Below the pieces are notes generated by a model. It did no database searches, was not told the origin of the DNA, and was given only the letters and a program-made list of their open reading frames with translations. Below are positions 9,411-17,483 of a stretch of 64,000 nucleotides of DNA, in pieces. The DNA lies in the NCBI GenBank assembly GCA_016185425.1, contig JACPNQ010000019.1, positions 220,179 to 284,178 on the forward strand, written 5' to 3'. A program made the translations under genes and the position numbers. Each line of letters opens with the position of its first letter. Position 1 is the stretch's first letter. The stretch is from Acidobacteriota bacterium. Its GTDB lineage: Bacteria; Acidobacteriota; Terriglobia; Bryobacterales; Bryobacteraceae.

Positions 9411-10097
9411 CTAGAACAGCGTTTCGCTGAACTCGTAAAATCCCTTCTTGCCAACAATCCATTTCGCGGCTTGCAGGGCGCCGCGGGCGAATCCTTCACG
9501 GCTTCGCGCTGTGTGCCGCAGAGTGATCGTATCCGCCGCGCCGTCGAAGCCGATCTCATGCGTTCCCGGCACGCGGCCGGCGCGGTTGGACGACACATCG
9601 ATATGTCGCGCATAACCCGCGCGCTTCATTTCATCCACCAGCTTCAACAGCGTCCCGCTGGGCGCGTCCTTCTTGGTATCGTGATGCATTTCCCACGCCC
9701 AGGAACCATACTCCGGCTGCTTCGCCAATAGTCTGGCGGCTTCCGCCACCAAGCGAAAGAACACGTTCACGCCAACCGAATAGTTGGGGCTCCACACCGC
9801 GGCCGAATTGCCGGAGGCCACAGCGGCCTTCACCCGTTCCGTCTCCCCTAGCCAGCCCGTGGTGCCAATAACCACCGGCACGCCAAGCCCAGCCAGCCGA
9901 ATCGCATTATCCGCCGCGGCCTCGGGCGTGGAAAACTCAATCGCCGCATCGATGCCGGCAAAATTCTCCGCCGTGATTCCGCCGCCGTCCGCATTGTTGT
10001 GGATGTCGAGAATCAGTCCCACGGTGAAGCCATACTCCGGCGCCAACTGCTCCAGCATCCGGCCCATTTTTCCGTAACCGATCAGCGCGAGTTTCAT
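9411..10097 (-). CDS. dapB: 4-hydroxy-tetrahydrodipicolinate reductase
   Basis: NAD(P)H-dependent reductase of the DAP pathway. 228 aa, shorter than the roughly 270 aa enterobacterial form but like other compact DapB proteins. It opens with the nucleotide-binding loop ALIGYGKMGR, continues with AIEFSTPEAA and VVIGTTGW, and has the family signature WEMHHDTKKDAPSGT with the catalytic His pair and Lys. The ATG overlaps the lysC stop as ATGA (10094-10097), so translation is probably coupled within the operon. Confidence 0.94.
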   Translation of the reverse strand: MKLALIGYGKMGRMLEQLAPEYGFTVGLILDIHNNADGGGITAENFAGIDAAIEFSTPEAAADNAIRLAGLGVPVVIGTTGWLGETERVKAAVASGNSAAVWSPNYSVGVNVFFRLVAEAARLLAKQPEYGSWAWEMHHDTKKDAPSGTLLKLVDEMKRAGYARHIDVSSNRAGRVPGTHEIGFDGAADTITLRHTARSREGFARGALQAAKWIVGKKGFYEFSETLF

Positions 10098-11470
10098 GCT
10101 TCAAATACCTTTTCATCGAGCGTCGTGAAAAACTCCGCGTGTAGCGCCTCCACGGCGGCCTTCAGGTCCGCATCCATAACTACAACACTTAGATTCAACA
10201 ACGATGCACCCTGTGTAATCATACGAACGTTGATCGCGCGCAACGAACCGAAAACACGTGCGGCAAGCCCGGGCGTCTCGCGAATATTGTCGCCCACCAG
10301 GCAGATGAGTGACTGGCTCGAGTCCACCGAAACTTCGGCGATCTTACGCAACTCCGCGCAGATTTCATCGAGATGCGCTGTGTTGTCAATCGTCAACGAA
10401 ACGCTCACCTCCGACGTCGAAACCATGTCTACAGGCGTCTGGAACCGGTCGAATACATCGAATATTCGCTTCAAAAATCCATGCGCCATCAACATGCGCA
10501 GGCTCTGAACGTTCACGACGACGATATTCCGCTTGCATGCAATCGACTTCACGGCATTCGCGCAGGGTACACTCTCCGCGACAATCCGCGTACCTTCATT
10601 TTCCGGATTGCGCGAATTGAGGATCAGCACCGGGATGTCCTTCTCGACGGCCGGAACGACGGTTGCGGGATGCAACACCTTCGCGCCAAAATACGCGAGC
10701 TCCGCTGCCTCGCCAAACGAGATGATCTTCACACGGTGTCCGCCCGGAAGAATCCGCGGATCGCACGTCAACATGCCATCGACATCGGTCCAGATCTGGA
10801 TCTCCTCCGCACCGATACCTGCGCCCACAATGGACGCGCTGAAGTCCGAACCGCCGCGCCCAAGCGTCGTCGTAAACCCGTCTTGCGTTGAGGCGATAAA
10901 CCCTCCCATTACCACCGCCCTACCAGCCTCCGCCAAAGGCCGCACCCGCTCTTCCAGCTTCGCGTAAGTACGTGAATAGAGCGGCGCCGCCTGCGTATGC
11001 CGCCGGTCGGTGACAATCACTTCGCGCGAATCGACGTGAACGCCATCCATGCCGAAATGCCGGAAAGCCGCGGCGACGATGCGGGACGACAGGCGCTCAC
11101 CGTAGCTAGAAATCAGGTCGACATATTGCGGCGGAAATTCACCGATGCCCACCAGCTCATCGAGAAATGCCGAAAGCTCCTGAAAATGCGCTTCGATGAA
11201 ACCGGAGACCTCCGCCCAATCCGCCTCATCGCAAACAGGCCGCGCCTCCTGCAGAGTGTACGAAGCCAGCTCTTCCAGCAAGCGAGCCGCCTCGTCGCGG
11301 TCGCCGGTGTAGGCCTTTTCGGCGATAGTCAGCAACAGGTTCGTCGTCTTGCCCATCGCTGACACCACGACCACTGGCTGCCGCTTCAGTCGTGATTTGA
11401 CGATGCCCGCAACTCTCTCAATGGCGGCGGCCGACTCCACCGATGTGCCGCCAAACTTCATGACGATCAT
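10094..11470 (-). CDS. lysC: Aspartate kinase (monofunctional, ACT-regulated)
   Basis: Phosphorylates aspartate, the entry step to lysine, threonine and methionine. 458 aa. The N-terminus carries KFGGTS (residues 5-10), followed by SYGERLSSRI and TTLGRGGSDFSASIVG, the kinase-core signature. From about residue 300 there are two ACT-like domains (VVNVQSLRMLMAHGFLKRIF, ISLICLVG-type strands), so allosteric inhibition by an end-product amino acid is likely. It starts immediately after the asd stop (TAG then ATG). Together with the riboswitch, flux into lysine would be controlled at both RNA and enzyme level. Confidence 0.94.
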   Translation of the reverse strand: MIVMKFGGTSVESAAAIERVAGIVKSRLKRQPVVVVSAMGKTTNLLLTIAEKAYTGDRDEAARLLEELASYTLQEARPVCDEADWAEVSGFIEAHFQELSAFLDELVGIGEFPPQYVDLISSYGERLSSRIVAAAFRHFGMDGVHVDSREVIVTDRRHTQAAPLYSRTYAKLEERVRPLAEAGRAVVMGGFIASTQDGFTTTLGRGGSDFSASIVGAGIGAEEIQIWTDVDGMLTCDPRILPGGHRVKIISFGEAAELAYFGAKVLHPATVVPAVEKDIPVLILNSRNPENEGTRIVAESVPCANAVKSIACKRNIVVVNVQSLRMLMAHGFLKRIFDVFDRFQTPVDMVSTSEVSVSLTIDNTAHLDEICAELRKIAEVSVDSSQSLICLVGDNIRETPGLAARVFGSLRAINVRMITQGASLLNLSVVVMDADLKAAVEALHAEFFTTLDEKVFEA

Positions 11471-12511
11471 CTACAGCAACCCTTCCGCATGCATCAACTC
11501 CGCGTTTAACACCGCGGCCCCGGCGGCGCCGCGAACCGTGTTGTGGCCCAGAGCGATGAACTTGTAATCAAAGACCGGGCATTCGCGCAAGCGGCCTACG
11601 AAAACCGCCATGCCGCGCTCCCGCTCTACATCGCGGCGCGGCTGCGGCCGGTCCACCTGTTCCATGTAGATCACGGGACGCGCCGGCGCGCTCGGCAGAT
11701 TCAACTGCTGCGGCTTGCCGCGGAATGTGTCGAACGCGTTTCGCATATCGGCCAGCGAGGGCTTGTTCGCAAACTCAACCGAAGCCGTTACCAGATGGCC
11801 GTCCACAACCGCCACACGATTGCAGTGTGCACTCACTTTCGCCGCCAGCGGAACGATCTTGTTGCCGTTCACTGTGCCAAGTATCTTCTGCGTCTCAATC
11901 TCCATCTTCTCTTCTTCGCCGCCGATGTACGGCACTACGTTCGCCGTGATATCCATCGACGCCACACCTGGATATCCAGCGCCGGAGATTGCCTGCAGCG
12001 TCGTCACCACAATACGCTGAATGCCGAATTGCACCAGCGGCCCGAGCGCCATCGTCAGCACGATCGTCGAGCAGTTTGGATTCGTGACGATCTGCCCGTC
12101 CCAGCCGCGCGACTGCTTCTGCAATTTAGCAACGGCGAGGTGGCCGGCATTCACCTCCGGCACCAGCAGCGGCACGTCTTCATCCATCCGGTGATTGCGC
12201 GAGTTGGAGACAACCAGATGACCGGCGCCCGCGAACGCCTGCTCGATCTCCGTAGCCACGGAAGCGTCGGTGGCGGAGAATACCAGTTTCGGCGCGTTGC
12301 CCGGCTTGCACTCTTCCACAGTCAACTCCGCCGTAGTCTCCGGCATCGTGCCGTCCAGGCGCCAGGATGTCGCGTCGCGGTACTTCTTACCCGCGCTCCG
12401 GTCGCTCGCGCCTACCCACGTCAACTCGAACTGCGGGTGATTCTGCAGAAACTTAACGAAGTGCTGTCCCACCATTCCGGTGGCACCAAGCACGCCAACT
12501 GGTATCTTCAT
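11471..12511 (-). CDS. asd: Aspartate-semialdehyde dehydrogenase
   Basis: Reduces aspartyl phosphate to aspartate semialdehyde with NADPH. 346 aa. Seen are GVLGATGMVGQ (residues 6-16, nucleotide loop), VVSNSRNHRM, the catalytic cysteine in TNPNCSTIV, SGAGYPG, and the catalytic histidine region KVSAHCNRVAV. The sequence resembles the archaeal/fungal-type Asd more than the E. coli type (for example VPYIGGEEEKMEIET). The ATG overlaps the dapE stop as ATGA (12508-12511). Downstream product use is by dapA in the same transcript. Confidence 0.94.
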   Translation of the reverse strand: MKIPVGVLGATGMVGQHFVKFLQNHPQFELTWVGASDRSAGKKYRDATSWRLDGTMPETTAELTVEECKPGNAPKLVFSATDASVATEIEQAFAGAGHLVVSNSRNHRMDEDVPLLVPEVNAGHLAVAKLQKQSRGWDGQIVTNPNCSTIVLTMALGPLVQFGIQRIVVTTLQAISGAGYPGVASMDITANVVPYIGGEEEKMEIETQKILGTVNGNKIVPLAAKVSAHCNRVAVVDGHLVTASVEFANKPSLADMRNAFDTFRGKPQQLNLPSAPARPVIYMEQVDRPQPRRDVERERGMAVFVGRLRECPVFDYKFIALGHNTVRGAAGAAVLNAELMHAEGLL

Positions 12512-13530
12512 GCCTCGTTCTTTCCTTCTTCAAGTAGTTGCCGGACGAGCTGCGCATACAGCCCGGTGGCCTTCAACAGTTCCGCTTTGGGCACGCGCTC
12601 CTGGCTGGTGTGGGCCACGTGAATCGTGCCCGGACCCAGTAGAAGCGGCTTACCCCACGCGCCGCCGAAGGCCGGAATATCGGTTGTGTACTTCATTACG
12701 GTGGTTTCAAACCCTGGCCGTGCTTCCATCAAAATTGCCGGAATACAGAGCTGTTCCTTTGCTTCAACCAGATCCGCGCACGCCCGCTCAACAGCGCGCC
12801 GCACCGGCGTTGGGTCGTCCACCAACCGGATCAGCAATTCCGCGCGCGCATCATCGGAAACGACATTCGGCGCGCGCCCGCCTCCAATCGTCCCGATGTT
12901 CAACGTCGATGGGCCCAGCACGGGATGCACAGGCCAGGCAACCCGCCGCAGACGCTCGAGGGCATCCAACAACTTGTCTATCGCCGACTCGCCCAACTCC
13001 GGATACGCAGAATGGGCCATGCGTCCTGACGCGATCAGTTCGTAGCGCAGTGCGCCTTTTGAGCCCAGTGCCAGCTTGCACTCGGTCGGTTCGCCGTTGA
13101 TCAAATATCGCGAGCCGCGCGGCATGTTCGCCATGTGATACGCGCCAGCAGAATTGCGCTCTTCCCCGACCACAAACAACAGGGCAAATCCCCGCCTGCC
13201 TTCGGCTAGCAGCTCGCGCACCGCATGAATCATGCACGCGATAATGCCCTTTACATCGCAAGCCCCGCGCCCCCAAATGAATTCATCGTCTTCACGCGAC
13301 GCAAAAAACGGCGGCACAGTATCGAGATGTGTCGACAGTGTCACCACGGGCTCGCCCCACCTCGCCAGCACGTTGTTGCGGTCTGGCTCGACTTCGATCC
13401 GTTCGATGGTCCCCGCGTATTCCTCGGCCAACGGGCGAAGATGGTCAAACACCCAATCGCCGACAGCCTTTTCGTTGCCGGTGATCGACTCGATGTCTAT
13501 AAGGGTTCTTGTGAGGGCGAAAACGTCCAT
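12508..13530 (-). CDS. dapE: M20 peptidase, probable succinyl-diaminopimelate desuccinylase
   Basis: Zn-dependent amidase expected to remove succinate from N-succinyl-LL-DAP. 340 aa from the ATG at 13530. Metal and catalytic motifs in order are LSTHLDTVPPF (His, Asp), GRGACDVKGIIA, VVGEERNSAG (Glu-Glu), INGEPTE and, in the dimerisation region, GRMAHSAYPELG. M20 members acting on acetyl-ornithine or peptides look alike; the position as first gene of a lysine operon behind a lysine riboswitch supports DapE. An ATG at 13539 is also in frame, but the SD-like GGAGAG and the predicted RNA pairing favour 13530. Confidence 0.85.
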   Translation of the reverse strand: MDVFALTRTLIDIESITGNEKAVGDWVFDHLRPLAEEYAGTIERIEVEPDRNNVLARWGEPVVTLSTHLDTVPPFFASREDDEFIWGRGACDVKGIIACMIHAVRELLAEGRRGFALLFVVGEERNSAGAYHMANMPRGSRYLINGEPTECKLALGSKGALRYELIASGRMAHSAYPELGESAIDKLLDALERLRRVAWPVHPVLGPSTLNIGTIGGGRAPNVVSDDARAELLIRLVDDPTPVRRAVERACADLVEAKEQLCIPAILMEARPGFETTVMKYTTDIPAFGGAWGKPLLLGPGTIHVAHTSQERVPKAELLKATGLYAQLVRQLLEEGKNEA

Positions 13531-13588
13531 ACTCTCCATCCTCTGATAGCCAAGTGCGGGGAGAGTAGACGGGTAGGGCCCGCAACTG
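13530..13588 (-). promoter_or_regulatory. Expression platform of the lysine riboswitch (SD-sequestering hairpin)
   Basis: Read on the minus strand, the segment at 13567-13560 (TACTCTCC) is the exact reverse complement of GGAGAGTA at 13537-13530, which contains the SD-like GGAG of dapE and the first base of its ATG. This gives an 8-bp stem with a 22-nt loop. Just upstream, TGCGGG can instead pair with CCCGCA, which shares bases with the anti-SD arm, so two mutually exclusive folds are possible. No U-run follows, so control of translation rather than termination is inferred. Confidence 0.65.
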
Positions 13589-13787
13589 CTCCGTAGCGCC
13601 CCATCCGGCCTGCCATTGGCATTTCGCCAAGCGTCCGGATGACAGTGAGCCGGTGTTAGCCGTGCTCCCCAACTCTCCCCCGTGCCGCCCCGCGGGAAGA
13701 ATTTCGGCGAAGCTGCCCTGTTCGACCAACCTTCCGTGCGACGGAAACTGCGGCTGGTATACTTGTGGCCTTCGCTCCTCTACCGAG
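13589..13787 (-). ncRNA. Lysine riboswitch (L-box) aptamer
   Basis: The minus strand shows the conserved L-box core in order: GGTAGAGGAGCG at the 5' side, AGTA, CAGCTTCGCCGAAA (compare the GCGCCGAAG core of known L-boxes) and CACTGTCATC. Helices can be drawn by eye. P1 is CTCGGTAG with CTACGGAG (7 of 8 paired). P2 has GCGAAG with CTTCGC and CCAGCC with GGTTGG. P3 is TTCCGT with ACGGAA. P4 is CTTCCC with GGGGAG. P5 is ATCCGG with CCGGAT enclosing TTGGC/GCCAA. It lies directly upstream of six lysine genes on the same strand, as expected for feedback by lysine. Confidence 0.9.
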
Positions 13788-13795
13788 TTCTTTCT

Positions 13796-13825
13796 AGGTT
13801 AGCGAAGGGGCGGGCGGATCGTCAA
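13796..13825 (-). promoter_or_regulatory. Putative sigma-70 promoter of the lysine operon
   Basis: On the minus strand TTGACG (13825-13820) and TAACCT (13801-13796) are separated by 18 bp and resemble -35 and -10 boxes. Transcription would start about 5-10 nt before the riboswitch P1 helix, which is the usual arrangement. The -10 box is weak (3 to 4 of 6 matches). Confidence 0.5.
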
Positions 13826-13927
13826 CAACCGCTTGGCCGTCTTCCTGGATCGGCCACCAACGGCCTCCAGAATCAATTCGTCTACTCAATGCCGCGTATG
13901 ATCCCGGCATCACCGCGCCAGCTAGCC

Positions 13928-14809
13928 TCACCGCCGAGGCAGATCCAACCTCTCCAGCTTCTCCCACAAACTCCGCTTCTGCTCCTCCGTCAAATTCGCC
14001 CGAGGTGCCCGGCACGCTCCGCACGGCACCCCCTGCCACGCCATCATTTCCTTCGTCGCCGCGTGCGTTGGGTATTGGAGGCCAAGCCCGATCACAGCGT
14101 TCACGCGGCTCTGCAGCGCACGTGCCTCATCCCACTTCCCTTCCCTCGACAACCGATGGATCGCCACAAACCACTCCGGCACAACATTGTAGAAAGTGCC
14201 AATGCCGCCATCGGCCCCCATCGCCAACCCGGCCACGAAGATTTCATCAAAACCGTTGAAAACCACCGCTCCCGCGCGCTTCAGCTTCCACATCGTGAAC
14301 AGATCCGTACTCGTAAACTTTAGACCCGCGACACCCGGTATCTCGCACAGGCGCATCAGATCGTCATACCCGCTCGGCCGCGCGGAGAAAGAGGGGAAGA
14401 AGTAAATGAAGAACGGCAGCGACGTCGCAGCGGCAATGGCCGCATAGTAGCCGTGCACTTCGTCGATCGAGTACGATCCGCTAGGCGGCAGGGAGCTGAT
14501 CGAATGCGCGCCGCACCTTTCGGCGTGCCTGGCTAGTTCGACGGCGTCGGCCGTCGAGGCCGCGCCAATGTGAGCCATCACGATCTTGCCGCTCGGTGTC
14601 GCGCGCACCGTCGTCTCCACAACGCGCTTCCGCTGCTCCGCCGGCTGCTGCAAACCCTCACCCGTCTGTCCGCAAACATAGACGCCGTCGACGCCGCACG
14701 AATAGACTGTCGCGCAGAGTCCCTCCATCAACGCGGGCTGAAACAGCCCCTCCGCGTCCATTGGTGTCAAAATCGCGGGTAGTACACCACCCAATACACG
14801 TTGCGACAT
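13928..14809 (-). CDS. N-acetylneuraminate lyase-like aldolase (DapA superfamily)
   Basis: 293 aa (beta/alpha)8 Schiff-base aldolase from the ATG at 14809. It has VLPAILTPMDAEG, VCGQTGEGL in place of the GTTGE loop, FIYFFPSFS and VAGLKFTSTDLF with the active-site lysine. Then comes VFNGFDEIFVAGLAMGADGG, which closely matches NanA (E. coli has NGYDEIFASGLLAGADGG) rather than DapA. It probably cleaves sialic acid or a related 2-keto-3-deoxy acid. It is divergent from a sialidase-like gene and an MFS transporter, which fits. It is separate from the lysine operon, lying upstream of that operon's promoter. Other 2-keto acid aldolase activities cannot be excluded. Confidence 0.72.
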   Translation of the reverse strand: MSQRVLGGVLPAILTPMDAEGLFQPALMEGLCATVYSCGVDGVYVCGQTGEGLQQPAEQRKRVVETTVRATPSGKIVMAHIGAASTADAVELARHAERCGAHSISSLPPSGSYSIDEVHGYYAAIAAATSLPFFIYFFPSFSARPSGYDDLMRLCEIPGVAGLKFTSTDLFTMWKLKRAGAVVFNGFDEIFVAGLAMGADGGIGTFYNVVPEWFVAIHRLSREGKWDEARALQSRVNAVIGLGLQYPTHAATKEMMAWQGVPCGACRAPRANLTEEQKRSLWEKLERLDLPRR

Positions 14810-14828
14810 ATCGTGCCAGGATAGCAAG

Positions 14829-15368
14829 ATGCATCGCAGGGCACTTCTTGCCGCAGGCCTCACCGCGTGGGCCCAGCCGAGGTTCATCGAGCTCGCCAAC
14901 GACACGAAACGCCAGGTGATCGTCGATCGCGAGCCGGGCCAATATCTGGGTCATCCAACCACGGTTTTGCTTGAAGACGGACGGACGATTCTCTGCGTCC
15001 ATCCGAAAGGTCACGGCAAGGGTGCCATTCAATACAAACATTCCACCGACGCCGCCCTCGCCGAGGATCATGACGCAACCACCTACACCGGGCCAGATCG
15101 CCTCTTCATCACGTTCCGGGATACCGGCCCAGCCGGCGCGACGAAGGGAGATTGGGTCGCGTGGACAGGAACCTACGGCGATATCGTTCACAATCGCCCG
15201 GGCCGCTCGCGGGTCTGGCTGATGAGGAACCACAAGGGTGCCGACTGCGCCTATCCTGGCCTCGAACGCTTGCCGAACGGGACCATCGTCACCACAACCT
15301 ACGGCCACTGGACGCCGAACGAAGAACCATACATCGTCGCTGTCCGCATCCGGCCGGAAGAGCTATGA
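14829..15368 (+). CDS. Sialidase/BNR-family protein with large internal deletion
   Basis: 179 aa with a short signal-like N-terminus (HRRALLAAGLTAWAQP). The first part (RQVIVDREPGQYLGHPTTVL, LEDGRTILCVHPKGHGKGAI) reads like the first blade of a secreted six-bladed sialidase-like protein. The C-terminal part (RLFITFRDT, KGDWVAWTGTYGDI, KGADCAYPGLERLPNGTIVT) reads like the last blades. Family members are roughly 350-400 aa. The middle, about 180-200 residues with the Asp-box blades, seems to be missing at about residues 72-88 without breaking the frame. A complete propeller cannot form, so it is probably non-functional or a relic. Its stop overlaps the MFS start (ATGA). Confidence 0.6.
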   Translation: MHRRALLAAGLTAWAQPRFIELANDTKRQVIVDREPGQYLGHPTTVLLEDGRTILCVHPKGHGKGAIQYKHSTDAALAEDHDATTYTGPDRLFITFRDTGPAGATKGDWVAWTGTYGDIVHNRPGRSRVWLMRNHKGADCAYPGLERLPNGTIVTTTYGHWTPNEEPYIVAVRIRPEEL

Positions 15369-16549
15369 CCAGATCCTGGCTGCTGGTCGGCCTCCTCGGT
15401 GTCGTAGCCCTTCTCAACTACCTCGACCGCCAGGTCATCTTCTCACTGCTTCCGCTTCTGCGCACCGACCTCCAACTCACTGACTCGCAGATCGGCCTCC
15501 TCGGCGCCGTATTCCTTTGGATCTATTCGTTCTGCAGTCTCTTCGCCGGCTGGACCGGGCAGCGTTTCGGACACCGGCAAGTCATTCTTCTCAGCCTCGG
15601 TGCATGGTCCATCGTCACGGCCGCCACCGGTCTGGCAAGCGGCTTCGCCTCCCTTGCCGCCACGCGCGCTGCCATGGGTATTACGGAAGCGTTCTACATA
15701 CCCGCCGCGCTCGCGATGGTCACCGCCGCATACCCGGAGCGCAACCGCTCGCTCGCGGTGTCGCTCCACCAAAGCGGCATCTACTTCGGCATCCTGCTCG
15801 GCGGCGGGCCGGGCGCAGTCGCGGGCGCGGCACTCGGCTGGCGCAATGTATTCTTCGCGCTCGGAGTGATCGGTGTGATTTATTCCTTCGTTATCCTCAA
15901 GGCCCTTCCTGCTCCCGCCAACATCCAGTCGCACACTCCTGACTACGTGCACGCCACTGGCTCCATCCTCCGCGCACGTGGATTCTGGCCGATATTCGCC
16001 ATCTTCGCCGCAGTGTCGTTCGCGAACTGGATGGTGGCCACATGGATGCCGCTCTACCTCTATGATCGCTTCGGCTTCAACCTGCAGGCCGCGGGACTCT
16101 CGGCAACCGTCTTCACGCAAGTGTCCGGCCTGCTTGGCATGATGCTCGGAGGCTGGATGGCGGACCACCTCTCCCGCAGCCGCCCGCGCGGACGCATTAC
16201 GGCGCAAACCGTAGGACTTCTCATCGGCGCCGTGTTCATGATCCTCACCGGCAGCGCCGCGACGGCGCCATTACTGCTCGCCGCGCTCTTCCTATACAGT
16301 TTCGGCCGCGGCATGTACGACTGTAACGTCATGCCGGTGCTTTGCGACGTAGTGCGGGAAAATGAACGGTCTACGGCCTACAGCCTTCTCAACTTCGCCG
16401 GCACCTTTGTCGGCGGCGTCGCGGCCTACGGAGCCGGTGCCCTCCGTTCGCTGATCGGTCTCGACGGCGCACTGCTCGGAGCCGGAGTCATCATTCTCTG
16501 CAGCGCGGCGCTGCTCGCAAGAATCCCTACACCAAGAACAGCCGCGTGA
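15365..16549 (+). CDS. MFS transporter
   Basis: 394 aa with about 12 predicted transmembrane segments. The start at 15365 overlaps the previous stop. TM1 contains LNYLDRQVIFSLLPLL, the D-R pattern of the ACS/sialate/hexuronate-type MFS group. The loop 2-3 motif appears as FAGWTGQRFGHRQVIL and is repeated in the second half as LGGWMADHLSRSRPRGR. Context (NanA-like lyase, sialidase-like gene) suggests import of a sugar acid such as a sialic acid or hexuronate, but the substrate cannot be read from the sequence. Its 3' end overlaps the convergent HupE-like gene by 23 nt. Confidence 0.85.
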   Translation: MTRSWLLVGLLGVVALLNYLDRQVIFSLLPLLRTDLQLTDSQIGLLGAVFLWIYSFCSLFAGWTGQRFGHRQVILLSLGAWSIVTAATGLASGFASLAATRAAMGITEAFYIPAALAMVTAAYPERNRSLAVSLHQSGIYFGILLGGGPGAVAGAALGWRNVFFALGVIGVIYSFVILKALPAPANIQSHTPDYVHATGSILRARGFWPIFAIFAAVSFANWMVATWMPLYLYDRFGFNLQAAGLSATVFTQVSGLLGMMLGGWMADHLSRSRPRGRITAQTVGLLIGAVFMILTGSAATAPLLLAALFLYSFGRGMYDCNVMPVLCDVVRENERSTAYSLLNFAGTFVGGVAAYGAGALRSLIGLDGALLGAGVIILCSAALLARIPTPRTAA

Positions 16550-17483
16550 CTGTCCAATAGAGCCCCGCAGCCATAATCGCGAACGATCCGTAGCGAATCA
16601 CCAACTCCCGCCGCCCGATCCAATGCAGTAGTGGCACCACGGCGACGACAATCCCCAACTGCCCGATTTCCACGCCGGTATTGAACCCCGCCAGCGCCCA
16701 TCCCAGGACCTGCTCCGGCAGTCCAACCTCGGCCAACGCCCCCGCAAATCCAAAGCCGTGAACGAAACCAAACCCAGCCGCGTACATCGCGCGGATTCCC
16801 GCTCCGCGCTCGCCTTTCGACAGCAGGTTCTCTCCCGCCGCTGCCACAATCGACAGCGCGATCACGCCCTCTACCAGCCATGGAATCGGCCGCACCAAAC
16901 CTAATACAGCCAGCGCCAGCGTAATCGAATGGGCAACAGTGAAAGCCGTGACCACTACCAGTAGCGACCGCCATCGCCCACCCGGAAGCAGCAGCGCCAG
17001 CAGGAACGCGATATGGTCGGCGCCAAACAGAATATGCTCGATCCCTACGGGTACAAATCGCCGCAGGGCGCTGGAGCCGCTCTCTCCGATCGAGACCGGC
17101 CGCGAAGTCGCCGACAAGATCGCCTCGCCGGCCGGCTTCCCATCGCGCAGCAACGTCACCAGCGTCCGGTCGCTCTCATCTTCGGGAAACAGTGGCGCGT
17201 CCATCATGATTGACCCAGGCACGCCATCACGCGAGGCGTCCCAACTGACGATCCCGTCCTCCATCGCCGGGACCACTTTGCCGTTCGTCGCCGTAAACAA
17301 CTCTCCATCCAGGCGTAATCGCAGCCGCGATGGCAACTCCTTCGCCGGGTCCTTCCCCTGTAACTGCATCATGTGTGTCTGCACATGAACGTACGTACGG
17401 CCCGCATCGATACGCAGTTGCACGCCGGTCACACCCAAATCATGCGCCGACAGCGACGCTGCCACCAATAGCAGCCATCTCAT
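16527..17483 (-). CDS. HupE/UreJ_2 family membrane protein
   Basis: 318 aa. A signal-like N-terminus (MRWLLLVAASLSAHD) is followed by a predicted extracytoplasmic domain to about residue 140. Six or seven transmembrane helices come next, with GIEHILFGADHIAFLLALLL in the first and FTVAHSITLALAVLG in the next, the HupE/UreJ signature histidines linked to nickel or cobalt permeation in relatives. A further helix contains GFGFVHGFGFAGAL. Metal specificity is not predictable. The ATG overlaps the stop of the MatC-like gene, making it the last gene of a four-gene overlapping operon. Confidence 0.82.
   Translation of the reverse strand: MRWLLLVAASLSAHDLGVTGVQLRIDAGRTYVHVQTHMMQLQGKDPAKELPSRLRLRLDGELFTATNGKVVPAMEDGIVSWDASRDGVPGSIMMDAPLFPEDESDRTLVTLLRDGKPAGEAILSATSRPVSIGESGSSALRRFVPVGIEHILFGADHIAFLLALLLPGGRWRSLLVVVTAFTVAHSITLALAVLGLVRPIPWLVEGVIALSIVAAAGENLLSKGERGAGIRAMYAAGFGFVHGFGFAGALAEVGLPEQVLGWALAGFNTGVEIGQLGIVVAVVPLLHWIGRRELVIRYGSFAIMAAGLYWTVTRLFLV

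Noticed and set aside
11543..12622. Plus-strand frame of 359 codons opposite asd
   Set aside because: Antisense of a gene with catalytic Cys and His motifs; product is His/Arg-rich with no fold signal.
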